Shown here: positions 57,901 through 64,000 of the stretch, one piece after another
How positions within the stretch are numbered: position 1 is the first letter of the stretch
How the letters are laid out: each line of letters opens with the position of its first letter
Source of the DNA: Ostrinia nubilalis
Lineage: Eukaryota; Arthropoda; Insecta; Lepidoptera; Crambidae
Direction of reading: 5' to 3'
Assembly: GCF_963855985.1 (NCBI RefSeq)
Contig: NC_087117.1
Span: 5,157,001-5,221,000, forward strand
Length of the DNA: 64,000 bases
The notes under the pieces: generated by a model
The model's database searches: none
Told to the model about the DNA's origin: nothing
Seen by the model: the letters and a program-made list of their open reading frames with translations, nothing else
Position numbers and translations under genes: made by a program

Positions 57901-60900
57901 CCTGCAAAACTAACTAACTATTCTCAATGTAACATCAGAATTTCTTATGAAACAATGTGACAAATGTATCTTATACATATCTGATAATTATCACGAAGCG
58001 TAATTATCTTGATAATTTCGAACCCTGATAAAAAGGCTTTACAAAAGCTGGTCTACAGTGCTTAGAGGTCCAGCACTTAACTCAGCCAGTGTCTAAGGCA
58101 TGGGAGCAGTACAAGAGGGGTGATGTTGACATAAAATATTATTATGTATCAAAGTATATAAGGGCGATTCTCTGTAAGCTCGTAATCGGCTGTCCCGGCC
58201 GATTTTTTCAAAAAGCAATTAAAATATTTTAAACAAACACACTCGTAATGAAACTTTAACCCCAAAACTTTACGGGCCCTTTGTTTTTAGAACCATAACT
58301 ATTTTTAGTTTTTTTCTAGACTCGATTGAAGCCCGAAAAATACAGTCCCCTGGCTGTCCCCATCACTGTATTTCCGCCTAGAAATGAGATTTACGAAAAA
58401 GATATTGAAACTACATACATCTGGCAGCTCATAGCATAAAGAATAATAATAAAATTATATTATTTTCGTAAAACAAGCTCTCATTACCAATTTTATTTAT
58501 TTAGTAATTTCCTGTAAACTTTGTCCCCAGAATTTTAATACAGTCCCCTGCCAAAAATTTAAATTCATAATATAAAAAAACTATAATAGCTACGATGTTT
58601 TTTTTGAGTGAAATGAAATGCAATTGCTATAAAATAGGCAACCTTGCCGAATGCGGCGTTGAGATGCCTATTTTTTTAGTGTCAGAGCGTCATTTGTGAG
58701 GTGAACACGCGCTTGAATCGCTACCACACACAGTCCTCTGGTAAGTCATAATATGCATGTTAATTACTTAATAATCTCTAAATAAAGTATAAATTGATAT
58801 AATATTTATGTCTCAATTGATCGGTAGATTCTTAAAACACTATTTAACATCATTTGCGTAAATATTGTGAAATCTAGCCGAAATACACAGTCCCCTGGCA
58901 ACAGTCCTCTGCCTGAAATTGCACAAATATGTGCATCAGGTCGCAAGTATTTATTCCTGGTCCATCCTCGGCTTTCCAAATAAATATAAAACACTAACAA
59001 TGAGGCAGCAAGGTTCTGGAGTAGAGGCCATGTACCGGAAAACGCAGCGAGAGACAAGCGACACCGAGCCACCTTGTGGGTGGACCGACGACCTCATAAA
59101 GGTAGCAGGAAGGCGTTGGATGCAGGCCGCTCTATCAACTGTGCGATGTGGAAGTCATTGGGGGAGGGCGGGAGGCCTATGTTCAGCAGTGGACGTCCAG
59201 TGCTGTAATGATGTTGATGACTAACAATGAAAAGTGTCAGCTGCTTTTGCAACAGTGGTTCTTGTGAGCATTATAACGGAAAATCTTTAATCTGCTGAAC
59301 CTGAATTGACCACAAATTCCCCTCAAAGATTTGATGATGAAATAGCAGGAACGGGTGGTACTCGGAATTCAGTGCCTCAGAGGTTAAGGTTAATTTTTGA
59401 TATGAATGTTTATTAAGGAAAGTTGTTATTTCTGTTAATTTTTTATAAAGACATTTTGTTTACTATTGATTTGCTATAAAATAATAAATAATTGATCAAT
59501 TTAAAATGACTTTTTCTTAAAGTATAACAGTCCTCTGTCTCAATTAACAGTCCCCTGTCATGATTTCTTGGAAAATCGCTAATAACTCGGAAAATATTAA
59601 TAATTTCAGTGGGACTCCTTATCTAACTAAAATAATAGTCAATTTTCTTTGAAATGGATCACGGTTTTATGGAAAATGTTAAAAATAATTGCCAGGACAG
59701 CATTTGTATGGGACCTGTACGAGCTTACAGAGAAATGCCCATAAATCTGAAGCTTTGCTGATATTGGACGTTACAAAAACACCCTCCTGTGCCACTCTCA
59801 CACCTCAGGCACTGAGTTAAGCGCTAGAACTATGTTTATTTTTAGTGAGAACTGATTGATATTTGGTTGCTGTACCTTAGGCGACTATCGCACTGCGCCG
59901 CGCTCCGCCGCGGGCCGCGTGATTTCATATAAAAAATCCGCAGACGCATTGTCAGTGTGAAGTGCCGCGCGTGTTTTCTATACAAACTGAGGTACTTGCA
60001 TACAATCATTAAATCTGTCGGCCCGCGTACCGCAGCGGTGCGCGGCGCAGTGTGATAATCACCTTAAATAGGTAATGGATAATTCATTTTACCAACCTTA
60101 TCTCCTTTTGTGACCTCAGGCCTACGTTGTACCACATCATCCCAAAGACCGGTGACTGTGGCTCTCTGGTCTTCATGCCGAAGTACACGTTTGGACGGTA
60201 CGACCCCCAGTACCGTTCCGGTATGGCCAAACCGGTCTCTTGGACTACCTGCAAATCAGAGAGTGATTTTGTGTGTAATAATTTTTTCTTTTTCCTTTTC
60301 TTTGAGCAAATAAACATTTTTGCAGTAATAGCTTACGCCATGGCAAATACATCTTAGATCCAGATTAAATAAGTCATATCGTATTCATCACATCTACAGT
60401 AATATTATAAAGGTGAAAAGTTTAGTATTATTATAAAGTTTTTGCTTAGACACCCGAATCTCAGAAACTAAGTACTGTACTGTACTGGTTCGATTGACAG
60501 AAATATTTTTGTGTAGACTGCCCATTTATCGAGGAAGGCTTTGGGCTATAAAACATCACCCTACAGCCAATAGGGGCGGAGCAGTAAAGAAAAATGTTGC
60601 CAAAACAAGACATATTATTCAAACTATTTTTACACAGCACAGCTAGTAAAAGATACTATGCTTTCTTTATAAGCGAGCTTTAATAAATAATACTTAGTTA
60701 TAAGTTATAAATAATAGTTTTTGGTAATACCAGTATCAGATTTGACTTAAACTAGAGCCAAAAAAATAGATGATGTAATAAAAAAGTAGGTGGACCGACG
60801 ATCTGGTGAAGGTCGCAAAAAGAGCCTGAATGCGGGCAGTGCAGAACCGGTCATTATGAAAATCCTTGGGGGAGGCCTTTGTCCAGCAGGGGACGTCATT

Positions 60901-61214
60901 TGGCTGTAACGAACGAATAACAAAATAGCCGGGATACAGAGAACAACTGAACTGATACCAACCTTGTTTTTATCATCAAAAGGAGTGTTCACACGAGTCT
61001 CCAAATATCCCAAAGCGCCCACATAGATAGCGACCAGCAAACTCATGAACCCTAGACGGGATTTCCATACTGTCGTGAATCGCAACACTCCGCTCAGCCA
61101 TGAATAATCGTTGTTCCCCTGAGTACTAACGGACCTGCCAGAACTGCTATCTCTACTCTCGTTATTGTTAGCAGGTTTCGGCTGGGCATTCCCAGATTTT
61201 CTGTTCCGAACCAT
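34523..61214 (-). CDS. MOGS: mannosyl-oligosaccharide glucosidase (glucosidase I, GH63), 16 exons, 821 aa
   Basis: Exons: 61214-60963, 60248-60097, 56247-56070, 55226-55055, 54057-53909, 53184-52997, 48903-48748, 43470-43322, 42406-42234, 39681-39551, 39131-39021, 38576-38488, 38153-38034, 36098-35981, 35514-35324, 34659-34523 (stop TGA 34525-34523). All phases match, and 2466 nt give 821 aa, close to the roughly 837 aa of the human enzyme as I recall it. The enzyme removes the outermost glucose from Glc3Man9GlcNAc2 on nascent glycoproteins in the ER lumen, the first step of N-glycan trimming. A short basic N-tail and a membrane segment at residues 54-70 fit a type II ER membrane protein. Family landmarks: [92 protein letters not shown] and [20 protein letters not shown]. 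Confidence 0.95.
34683..34882. mobile_element. MITE, family L
   Basis: gatcgtttcatccacgaaga ... gagtggatgaaacgatc. Located in glucosidase I intron 15, 22 bp from exon 16. Confidence 0.75.
35102..35304. mobile_element. family A TA-target MITE next to glucosidase I exon 15
   Basis: AAGTCCGGTCGCCGAGTACA ... CGACCGGACTT with TA on both sides; it ends about 18 bp from the exon 15 donor. Confidence 0.85.
35540..35960 (-). mobile_element. RTE-type LINE 3' end with internal insertion
   Basis: atcatcattttagccacagg ... gtccaccttgtggatgttct (to about 35690), resuming cgatttccggtacgcggcct ... ttctgcgtactatgtgccct. Confidence 0.7.
36131..36365. mobile_element. TA-target palindromic MITE
   Basis: gcatgaacaactttcgtctt ... 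cgaaagtttttcgtgc with TA at 36129-36130 and 36366-36367. The arms are about 40 bp (ttcgaatcgtttgcgtattc). It is 30 bp from glucosidase I exon 14. Confidence 0.75.
36689..37378. mobile_element. foldback element, family D, copy 1
   Basis: Ends cagtgtgagtcacgttaaag / its reverse complement, flanked by TA. Arms of about 340 bp pair almost end to end around a short centre (gcaatgatcaaccaaaataa). Tc1/mariner-like termini. The 98-codon open frames inside are arm shadows. Confidence 0.85.
37776..37852 (+). mobile_element. tRNA-like SINE head (second family)
   Basis: cggccgtttggtgtagtggt (A box) and ggttcgattcccggccgggc (B box and acceptor) fold partly as a tRNA, but the anticodon stem is mismatched. 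A related head fragment is at about 44700-44755. Confidence 0.6.
37870..38012. mobile_element. RTE 3' end (minus) joined to a LINE 3' tail
   Basis: catgtccactgctggacaaa...cctcccccaaggaattcc, then agatcctggctacacaggag...gagaggtgggaatag. The latter is the 3' tail of the family at 50919-52988. Confidence 0.6.
38189..38472 (+). mobile_element. Helitron-like (Lep1-type) element, 5' shortened
   Basis: acgcaaaaactactgaacgg ... gtcgcgggcggccgctagt; matches 6894-7229. Confidence 0.55.
38645..39005. repeat. GAA/GAAG-rich low-complexity tract
   Basis: Fills glucosidase I intron 11 between exons 11 and 12; long open frames here are composition artefacts. Confidence 0.85.
39233..39465. repeat. interspersed repeat (family H)
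   Basis: Reverse-complement match to 45420-45650 (cactgagtttcgaactcagt, gattattcgaacgttgag, gacgtcataatgtaaacag). One end has a local palindrome gagtttcgaactc. Confidence 0.65.
39714..40228. mobile_element. family A MITE split by a family B MITE
   Basis: The left arm TAGTCTGGTC... runs to about 39853. A family B copy fills about 39854-40156 (gtccgtcagacagataatta ... tctgacggactaaatag). The right arm resumes acgcgcgagcgataagg and ends GACCAGACTA before TA. Confidence 0.85.
40785..41670 (-). mobile_element. RTE-type LINE 3' end interrupted by an unclassified element
   Basis: RTE reads ctgctgaacatagg (to 40828), then resumes acataggcctccccaaatga from 41510. The insert is 40829-41509. Another RTE end follows at 41765-41920 (minus). 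Confidence 0.8.
40829..41509. mobile_element. unclassified DNA element, 681 bp, 7-bp TSD
   Basis: The ends cacaaaatataacagaaggt aaactcat / ...gagtttaccttctgttatattttgtg are reverse complements over about 28 bp. The target duplication is acatagg (40822-40828, 41510-41516). CpG-rich strings lie near both ends. No coding sequence was seen. Confidence 0.75.
42085..42200. repeat. 22-bp minisatellite
   Basis: About four to five tandem units of ggatagtagaattagtaaga-type sequence lie directly beside the exon 9 donor region. Confidence 0.75.
42442..42657. mobile_element. TA-target MITE
   Basis: cagggtggaaacgataagtg atctcactcg / its reverse complement, flanked by TA (42440-42441, 42658-42659). It lies 36 bp outside glucosidase I exon 9. 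Confidence 0.8.
42732..43284. mobile_element. element E copy 1, 7-bp TSD
   Basis: cacagaataataataaatac ... gatgaacaggcctg, flanked by gtaatac (42725-42731, 43285-43291). 553 bp. A minus-strand 71-codon open frame includes [20 protein letters not shown]. It ends 38 bp from the exon 8 donor. Superfamily unknown to me. Confidence 0.8.
43636..43709. mobile_element. family A MITE, internally deleted to both termini
   Basis: TAGTCTGGTCGCTGAGCACG ... ctcagagaccgggctt with TA on both sides. Confidence 0.75.
43720..45010. other. AT-rich intron sequence without recognised genes
   Basis: Intron 7 of glucosidase I. It holds a possible Helitron-like end (ttcgccgggtcagctagt, about 43950-43967) and a tRNA-SINE fragment (actatgccgagaggctg, about 44703). 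Nothing else was recognised. Confidence 0.5.
45015..46413 (+). mobile_element. possible Helitron-like element
   Basis: Begins ctatactaataaaagaggaaag plus a tttg microsatellite and ends agaagtcgcgcgcaaaaagctagt. The family H repeat (45420-45650, minus) is inside. Confidence 0.4.
46690..46805 (-). mobile_element. Helitron-like 5' end
   Basis: Reverse complement of the start of 6894-7229 (attataaatacgaaagtttg, tttttgcgtgaaag...). Confidence 0.5.
46900..47035 (-). repeat. interspersed repeat, related to 15841-16155
   Basis: Reverse strand: ctccatcatcggaccctgga ... cgtaacaaaacaatagaacc on plus. It has splice-like borders (ccttacag on the minus strand), but glucosidase I needs no exon here because exons 7 and 8 join in frame across it. 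Confidence 0.55.
47375..48479. mobile_element. foldback element, family D, copy 2 (longer)
   Basis: Same termini and TA borders as copy 1, with arms extended to about 450 bp by ttactttgtattattctcta ... atcacaacgtttgcaatgat and a unique centre (about 47830-48020). Copy 1 looks like an internally deleted relative. Confidence 0.85.
48578..48640 (-). pseudogene. decayed copy of the glucosidase I exon 7 donor junction
   Basis: The plus-strand text 'ctgaaatcgactccacacaacaaaataaggtcaaaacttgcttggcaccgcc' is broken here for brevity: it starts ctgaaatcgactcc and ends gcttggcaccgcc. It parallels 48712-48765 across the true exon 7 donor (ctgaaatcaactct ... gctcggcacggcg). The copy lies about 130 bp downstream in the intron and is too diverged to splice in the same way. 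Confidence 0.6.
49026..49134. mobile_element. small palindromic MITE, family C
   Basis: atgaccgttttcaccataat ... gtgaaaacggacat; matches 6571-6686. Confidence 0.7.
49345..50443 (+). mobile_element. DNA element with 8-bp TSD and an exon-like ORF start
   Basis: The ends ctcagatcatagaagggaat / attctctttctatgatctgag are flanked by gggctgac (49337-49344, 50444-50451). Inside, ATG at 49464 opens [20 protein letters not shown] then [10 protein letters not shown], followed by a strong donor (acat|gtaagt). The rest is AT-rich without coding. It is inserted in a diverged element E copy (about 49175-49344). Superfamily (hAT, P-like or other) undecided. Confidence 0.7.
50452..50568. mobile_element. family A MITE, left half missing
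   Basis: acactcactgcgggcgcccg ... cccggaccaggctt before TA. Confidence 0.75.
50866..50974. repeat. perfect inverted repeat of two LINE 3' tails
   Basis: gtagatcctggctacatagg ... gaggtgggaata, then its reverse complement from about 50923; arms about 50 bp with one difference. Two copies of the same LINE 3' end meet head to head. Confidence 0.8.
50919..52116 (-). mobile_element. LINE 3' fragment (family F), copy 1, with element E inserted
   Basis: Minus-strand frame codes the C-terminal zinc-knuckle region typical after RNase H in R1/I-type LINEs: [39 protein letters not shown]. It is interrupted at 51327-51852 by element E. The 3' UTR ends with the gagaggtgggaatag tail. Confidence 0.8.
51327..51852. 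mobile_element. element E copy 2, 7-bp TSD, with paralogous empty site
   Basis: cacagaataataataagtac ... gatgaacaggcctg flanked by gttgtat (51320-51326, 51853-51859). The uninterrupted sequence gatgtatgttgtattgaatt exists in LINE copy 2 at about 52714-52733, confirming the insertion exactly. Confidence 0.9.
52121..52318. mobile_element. hAT-like element 5' end, truncated
   Basis: cagtggttcttaaccggtgg tccgcggaccactgg is a typical hAT terminus. The other end stops at aagtggtccttgacaaaaaa without the expected TIR and joins LINE copy 2. Confidence 0.6.
52319..52988 (-). mobile_element. LINE 3' fragment (family F), copy 2, uninterrupted
   Basis: Nearly identical to copy 1 without the element E insert. 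It ends about 9 bp from the donor of glucosidase I exon 6. Confidence 0.85.
52997..61214 (-). CDS. MOGS: glucosidase I exons 1-6 (membrane anchor and N-terminal domain)
   Basis: Exon 1 (61214-60963) codes a serine/asparagine-rich cytosolic tail, the membrane segment (about residues 54-70) and '[13 protein letters not shown]'. Exon 2 (60248-60097) codes [18 protein letters not shown]. Exon 3 (56247-56070) codes [19 protein letters not shown] and [12 protein letters not shown]. Exon 4 (55226-55055) has '[20 protein letters not shown]'. Exon 5 (54057-53909) codes '[20 protein letters not shown]'. Exon 6 (53184-52997) ends in a lysine/glutamate-rich helix. The first in-frame ATG was taken at 61214; a six-base longer frame starts with a non-ATG codon. 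A 3' copy of exon 4 is repeated at 54650-54776. Confidence 0.93.
53235..53345 (-). mobile_element. RTE-type LINE 3' end
   Basis: catcatttcagccacaggac ... cagcgccttcctgctacctt. Confidence 0.75.
53455..53880 (-). repeat. degenerate tandem copies of the exon 5 donor region
   Basis: The true junction reads (plus) atgatataaagcccaatttaccttgtcatgcag at 53889-53921. Related strings recur at about 53489 (atgatataaaatccaattcc, ttttgtcaagcag), 53597 (aaaacccctttcacc, ttcttgc) and 53762 (ataaagccctattcaccttg). Each is preceded by 'tgattttgaaaactgaac'-type sequence. These look like a decayed tandem array seeded by the exon/intron boundary. Confidence 0.5.
54175..54386. mobile_element. TTAA-flanked MITE (piggyBac-like target)
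   Basis: Palindromic ends tgagggctatcgtttt / aaaacgatagccctca lie between TTAA at 54171-54174 and 54387-54390. It contains a doubled internal segment (gacaggaccttactctacag). It sits in a minus-strand Helitron-like end (54133 onward). Confidence 0.65.
54650..54776 (-). pseudogene. partial duplicate of glucosidase I exon 4 with donor
   Basis: Repeats the last about 127 bp of exon 4 (55055-55181) plus the first bases of intron 4, with roughly half a dozen substitutions. The reading frame ([20 protein letters not shown]...) and GT donor are intact, but the 5' part (acceptor and first about 15 codons) is missing and replaced by other sequence. An RTE relic (54812-54965) separates the two copies. 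It could act as a cryptic exon only with a new acceptor. Confidence 0.85.
54812..54965 (+). mobile_element. RTE-type LINE 3' end between exon 4 and its duplicate
   Basis: gacggccgatggggcagcaa, aggtagcagggaatcgctgg; the right end is cut short. Confidence 0.75.
55484..55590 (+). mobile_element. tRNA-SINE 3' part
   Basis: ggttgaggattccgggtaaa ... gttgtggataaaaaataaag. Here the element ends in its A-rich tail, showing the normal SINE 3' end. Confidence 0.75.
56564..57919 (+). mobile_element. 5'-truncated non-LTR retrotransposon with 13-bp TSD
   Basis: The target duplication attctcaatgtaa is exact (56551-56563, 57920-57932). The 3' end is an aactaactaact tail. The body is the RT thumb, RNase H and C-terminal zinc knuckle (see next entry). 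It lies in glucosidase I intron 2. Confidence 0.9.
56566..57837 (+). pseudogene. LINE RT thumb-RNase H-zinc knuckle frame with one stop
   Basis: One frame runs 424 codons with a single TGA (57346-57348). It codes [40 protein letters not shown], then RNase [14 protein letters not shown] (D), [11 protein letters not shown] (E), [12 protein letters not shown] (D), [21 protein letters not shown] (D). A CxxC...H...C knuckle ([20 protein letters not shown]) ends it. RNase H places it in the I/R1/Loa-type LINEs. The stop lies between the last RNase H His and Asp. Confidence 0.88.
58073..59826. mobile_element. inverted-repeat element with seven ACAGTCCYCTG motifs
   Basis: About 120-bp imperfect arms (gcacttaactcagccagtg ... 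ttctctgtaagctcgta, and reversed ...tacgagcttacagagaa ... cactgagttaagcgc). The interior has ACAGTCC(C/T)CTG at 58342, 58540, 58730, 58887, 58901, 59527 and 59547, all on the plus strand. An RTE end (59000-59220) is nested in it. No coding frame was seen. Confidence 0.65.
59000..59220 (+). mobile_element. RTE-type LINE 3' end
   Basis: aggcagcaaggttctggagt, gtgggtggaccgacgacctc, ttcagcagtggacgtccag. Confidence 0.75.
60395..60649 (+). mobile_element. Helitron-like element
   Basis: agtaatattataaaggtgaa ... tttttacacagcacagctagt; resembles 6500-6862. Confidence 0.5.
60790..60915 (+). mobile_element. RTE-type LINE 3' end in glucosidase I intron 1
   Basis: ggtggaccgacgatctggtg, ggaggcctttgtccagcagg, tggctgtaacgaacgaa. 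Confidence 0.75.
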
Positions 61215-61337
61215 GATCAACGACGGCCTACACCGTCGAAGAATTTATATAAATGTTTAATTGACACGTTGCAGTTATCTTTTTCTGATAATTTCAACAA
61301 TTTCAGCAGTCGGCTTTCAGGACCGACACCGCTGGAC

Positions 61338-61345
61338 CCACGTCA
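61338..61345 (-). promoter_or_regulatory. UPRE-like site (TGACGTGG) upstream of glucosidase I
   Basis: On the minus strand the sequence reads attgacgtgggtcc, containing TGACGTGG about 124 bp upstream of the glucosidase I ATG. TGACGTGG is the unfolded-protein response element core bound by XBP1/ATF6. An 8-mer can occur by chance, so the support is its position next to an ER glycoprotein-folding gene. Confidence 0.45.
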
Positions 61346-61349
61346 ATAA

Positions 61350-63120
61350 ATTGCAACCAAGTTATGGTGAACGTGACGAAAATTGGAAGTAATGAATTAT
61401 ACCGCAAAATTATGAGGATTTGACAACTTTGGTTGGAAGTGGCGCCCTCCCTCACGTACTTGTATAATGTTGCCGCATTGAACAGATCGATTTGACGTCT
61501 CTGACATTAATAGGGAAGTGACACGTAATAATTTATATTAATCTGAAAAATCAATTTATCAGTAAAAACGTACAATGGTATTCATATCACTTACAAAACG
61601 TTTCAATATGTGAAACCTTTATACAGCTTGCTTCACAGCACAGCACACATTGTTTAGACTAAATAACATTAAAAAATTCTACTAGATGCAATGCAAACGC
61701 ACATTATTTATTATGCATGCAATAAGTTTTGTGTTATTTGAACAGGAAAGAATAATACCCACATAGTAATAATTTAAAATATTAATATAATACTTGAATA
61801 ATTATGAGATTTTAGGAAATACCTTCTATGATAATACAGATTAATAATTCGATTTTTTTTAATCAATTATCCATACGTGTTGTACATCCCTATATGTAGA
61901 AATTTTTTTTTATATTAAATCATGACATTAAAGCAAAGGCTCTAATTAACCACAGAATTTAACCAAAAAGGCTGTTAATATTCATCAAAATTATTTAAAT
62001 TCGCCTGGACTGATTTGCTGTTTTAAGGGGTTCCGTACCTACTCAAAGGGTAGAAACGGGAGACCCTTAAAGGCTCCACTGTCCATTTGTCTTTCTTCTG
62101 GCTGTATCATAAGAATCGTGATCGGTGGAATGAGATTTTCAATTTGCTTAAATTTTTCATTACAGTTTCTTCTGCTTTGGTTTCATTTCACAGTTAATTT
62201 AATACTAGTTTTTGTGTTTCGACTTTCGCCAGCTACATGGACGTGTACATTAAATACAGCGCCATCTAGAGCCAAACTCCCAACCTACTAGCTCAAGTTT
62301 GTCTTGTGTGGGAATCAAACCCCGTGACCTATGGTGTAGTTCATAAACACTGCGTCGAATATTTTTCATAATATGGGCCACAAAACTAAAAAATATAAAA
62401 TATACCTAGTTGTAAATCTAAAATCGCACTGAATAACTACACTTTTCAACAGCGAGATACCTATTATTATTACCTTAAGGCAAATAATATGGAACAAATT
62501 TTATGAAGAATCACTCTTAGAATGTGAACCCAAGTAAATATTCATAATTTCTACAAAATCGAATGCCATATTAGAATAGAATAGAATAGAAAGTATTGCC
62601 CACTTGGATTAATCTAAGATCGCCCATATCGATATTTCGTCAAACTCTCCGGGGCCGCTTCATACAAAAATGTCATAGGTTTAGGTAGTGTGTACTTACC
62701 CTGGGCTCGTCATCAGGTCCTAGCTAGCCGTTTCAGTAAGTAATAAGTTGGTATGTAAGAGGCCAAGTAGAATTTTACCAGAAGACCAAAGCAACCAACA
62801 CAGTATGTGAGAAAATCTATCTGTATTTTAACAGACTGCTTTGTAAATTGCCTAGCTTTTTTATTTCAAGTTCTAACCATTTTCAATTCATTAAAATCAA
62901 TTAAGATCTTAAAAAACAAAACACAAAATCAATTTAAAAGAAACGAAATCGGAAACTCGTGATGTTTGGTGCAAAACGGTGCAACTGAAAATTTTTAATT
63001 TTTGTTTTTATATTTTAATGTAATCTGAAACAATAAAAAAATAATGCTTGGTTCAAAAAAAGTTTGCTAGCAGCAATCTCCAGCCGAAACGCAAAACTAT
63101 ACAGTCTTACTTGAAGCGCT
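61350..63120. other. intergenic, AT-rich
   Basis: No gene recognised. The segment near 62022-62180 (gggttccgtacctactcaaa ...) resembles a common interspersed insect repeat. 62570-62600 is an agaat simple repeat. Confidence 0.5.
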
Positions 63121-63459
63121 TCATTGGAATTTGACCACGCCACCTGTCCGCTCCAATGTCGGCGAAGCAGCCATTAACAGTAGGGTCGGTAAAGCAGAGC
63201 GGCCCCCTCCCCGACCCCCGCGGCTGGCCGACGCTCCCCAAAACCAGTGCGATCGAGCGATTCACGCCGAGCGATCACACCGTCGCGACGAAATGCTAGG
63301 ATCGCATTCGTAAATCGTACTATTTTTCCTCAACTAATCAGTGAAATAATGTAAATTGGTACTAATACCGCGTGCACTGACGCCGCAGCGTTTCTTACCT
63401 GCGCGCTTCTTTTTTTCTAACCCGCCGGCCGGTAGACGCTCGCGACAACGCTACCCAAA

Positions 63460-64000
63460 AAAAAACTCCATGTCAGTGAGAGCGAGGACCCTTGTGGCAG
63501 TGTAGTGTAGTTTTAGAATAGTTAAATGGATCGTGCAATGTTCGTATGAGGAAGAAAAGCAACCGCAACATCGTAAGTGGAGTGAGCAGCTTCTGTGTTT
63601 TCTGTTGTGTGTAAGCAGAAATGCGGGCTAGATCGGCCCAGCACCTAATATTCGAGTGGGGCGGCCGCTGATCGAACCGAGGTACGGAGGACTATCCCTC
63701 GTATTCTCACTGCTTTTTTTCTAAGCCGAGCAGGTCTCATCGATAACCCCTTTTTTGTAGCGCGTTTTGGAGGGAATGCTATTTGAATCGATATCTTGTA
63801 GGTTATGAGCGCCTGGTACCCGGTTGCGAGTGAACTCGCGTTTTGGTTGAATCACAGTTGTTTTTTTGGTCGTTTTTTATAACCGGAAAAAGGCTGTGTT
63901 TATAAAACAACGCCTTAGCAGCTACAGCAGAGAAATACAACATCCACGATAGAATGGATTGACAAAATGGTAATGTTTTGGTCCGAGTTGATGGTTTGTT
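63460..64000 (+). promoter_or_regulatory. candidate promoter and 5' UTR exon of a gene off the right edge
   Basis: The sequence becomes GC- and CpG-richer from about 63130. A TCAGT initiator-like site lies at 63473-63477. A possible first exon ends at 63572 with a strong donor (acatc|gtaagtgg). Only short ORFs are present (e.g. ATGGATCGTGCAATG... ending in TGA), as expected for a 5' UTR. A second donor-like site (aaaatg|gtaatg) occurs at about 63970. No protein-coding exon is recognisable. Confidence 0.4.

Noticed and set aside
1..64000. CRISPR arrays, operons, bacterial promoters
   Set aside because: The window is clearly animal nuclear DNA; spaced repeats seen are transposons or minisatellites.

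Overview
This is eukaryotic nuclear DNA, almost certainly from a moth or butterfly (Lepidoptera, Ditrysia). It is AT-rich and intron-rich. It is packed with transposon families I associate with lepidopteran genomes: RTE-type LINE 3' ends coding the '[10 protein letters not shown]...[17 protein letters not shown]' tail, tRNA-headed SINEs, Helitron-like elements ending in CTAGT, and many palindromic TA-target MITEs. No database search was possible; protein identities come from motifs and from remembered family sequences.

Three host genes are supported, and a fourth may start at the right edge. (1) Minus strand, 24965 down past the left edge: a CFAP91/MAATS1-like radial-spoke (ciliary/flagellar) protein. 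I resolved 20 exons (at least 834 codons), and all 19 internal junctions keep the reading frame. (2) Plus strand, 25385-27025: a small four-exon THAP zinc-finger protein of 194 aa, divergent from CFAP91 with only 419 bp between the start codons. That gap holds a perfect RFX X-box (25041-25053), the expected control element of ciliary genes. (3) Minus strand, 61214-34523: mannosyl-oligosaccharide glucosidase (glucosidase I, GH63), 16 exons, 821 aa, complete, all junctions in frame. A UPRE-like TGACGTGG lies about 125 bp upstream of its ATG, fitting an ER folding enzyme. (4) 63460-64000 looks like a CpG-containing promoter/5' UTR of a plus-strand gene off the right edge.

Most of the rest is transposon sequence inside long introns. 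Nested insertions can often be read with exact target-site duplications. At 211-3011 a TA-target MITE is split by a SINE-LINE composite and then by an 8-bp-TSD element; a TAA-flanked Harbinger relic follows. At 23150-24105 a BED-finger hAT relic sits in an RTE end. At 39712-40230 one MITE lies in another, and at 40785-41670 an unclassified element lies in an RTE end. At 50919-52988 two LINE 3' copies lie side by side, one carrying an insertion whose empty site survives in the other. Between the convergent THAP and glucosidase genes (27030-34520) there are only repeats, including an inverted-repeat locus carrying a lone THAP-domain exon (33412-33515).

The most unusual patterns are: decayed or possibly usable copies of exon 3' ends plus splice donors, duplicated into the downstream introns of both large genes; an IQ-like exon triplicated in frame in CFAP91; seven same-strand copies of ACAGTCCYCTG inside one inverted-repeat element; and a SINE-LINE chimera whose junction recurs at a second locus.
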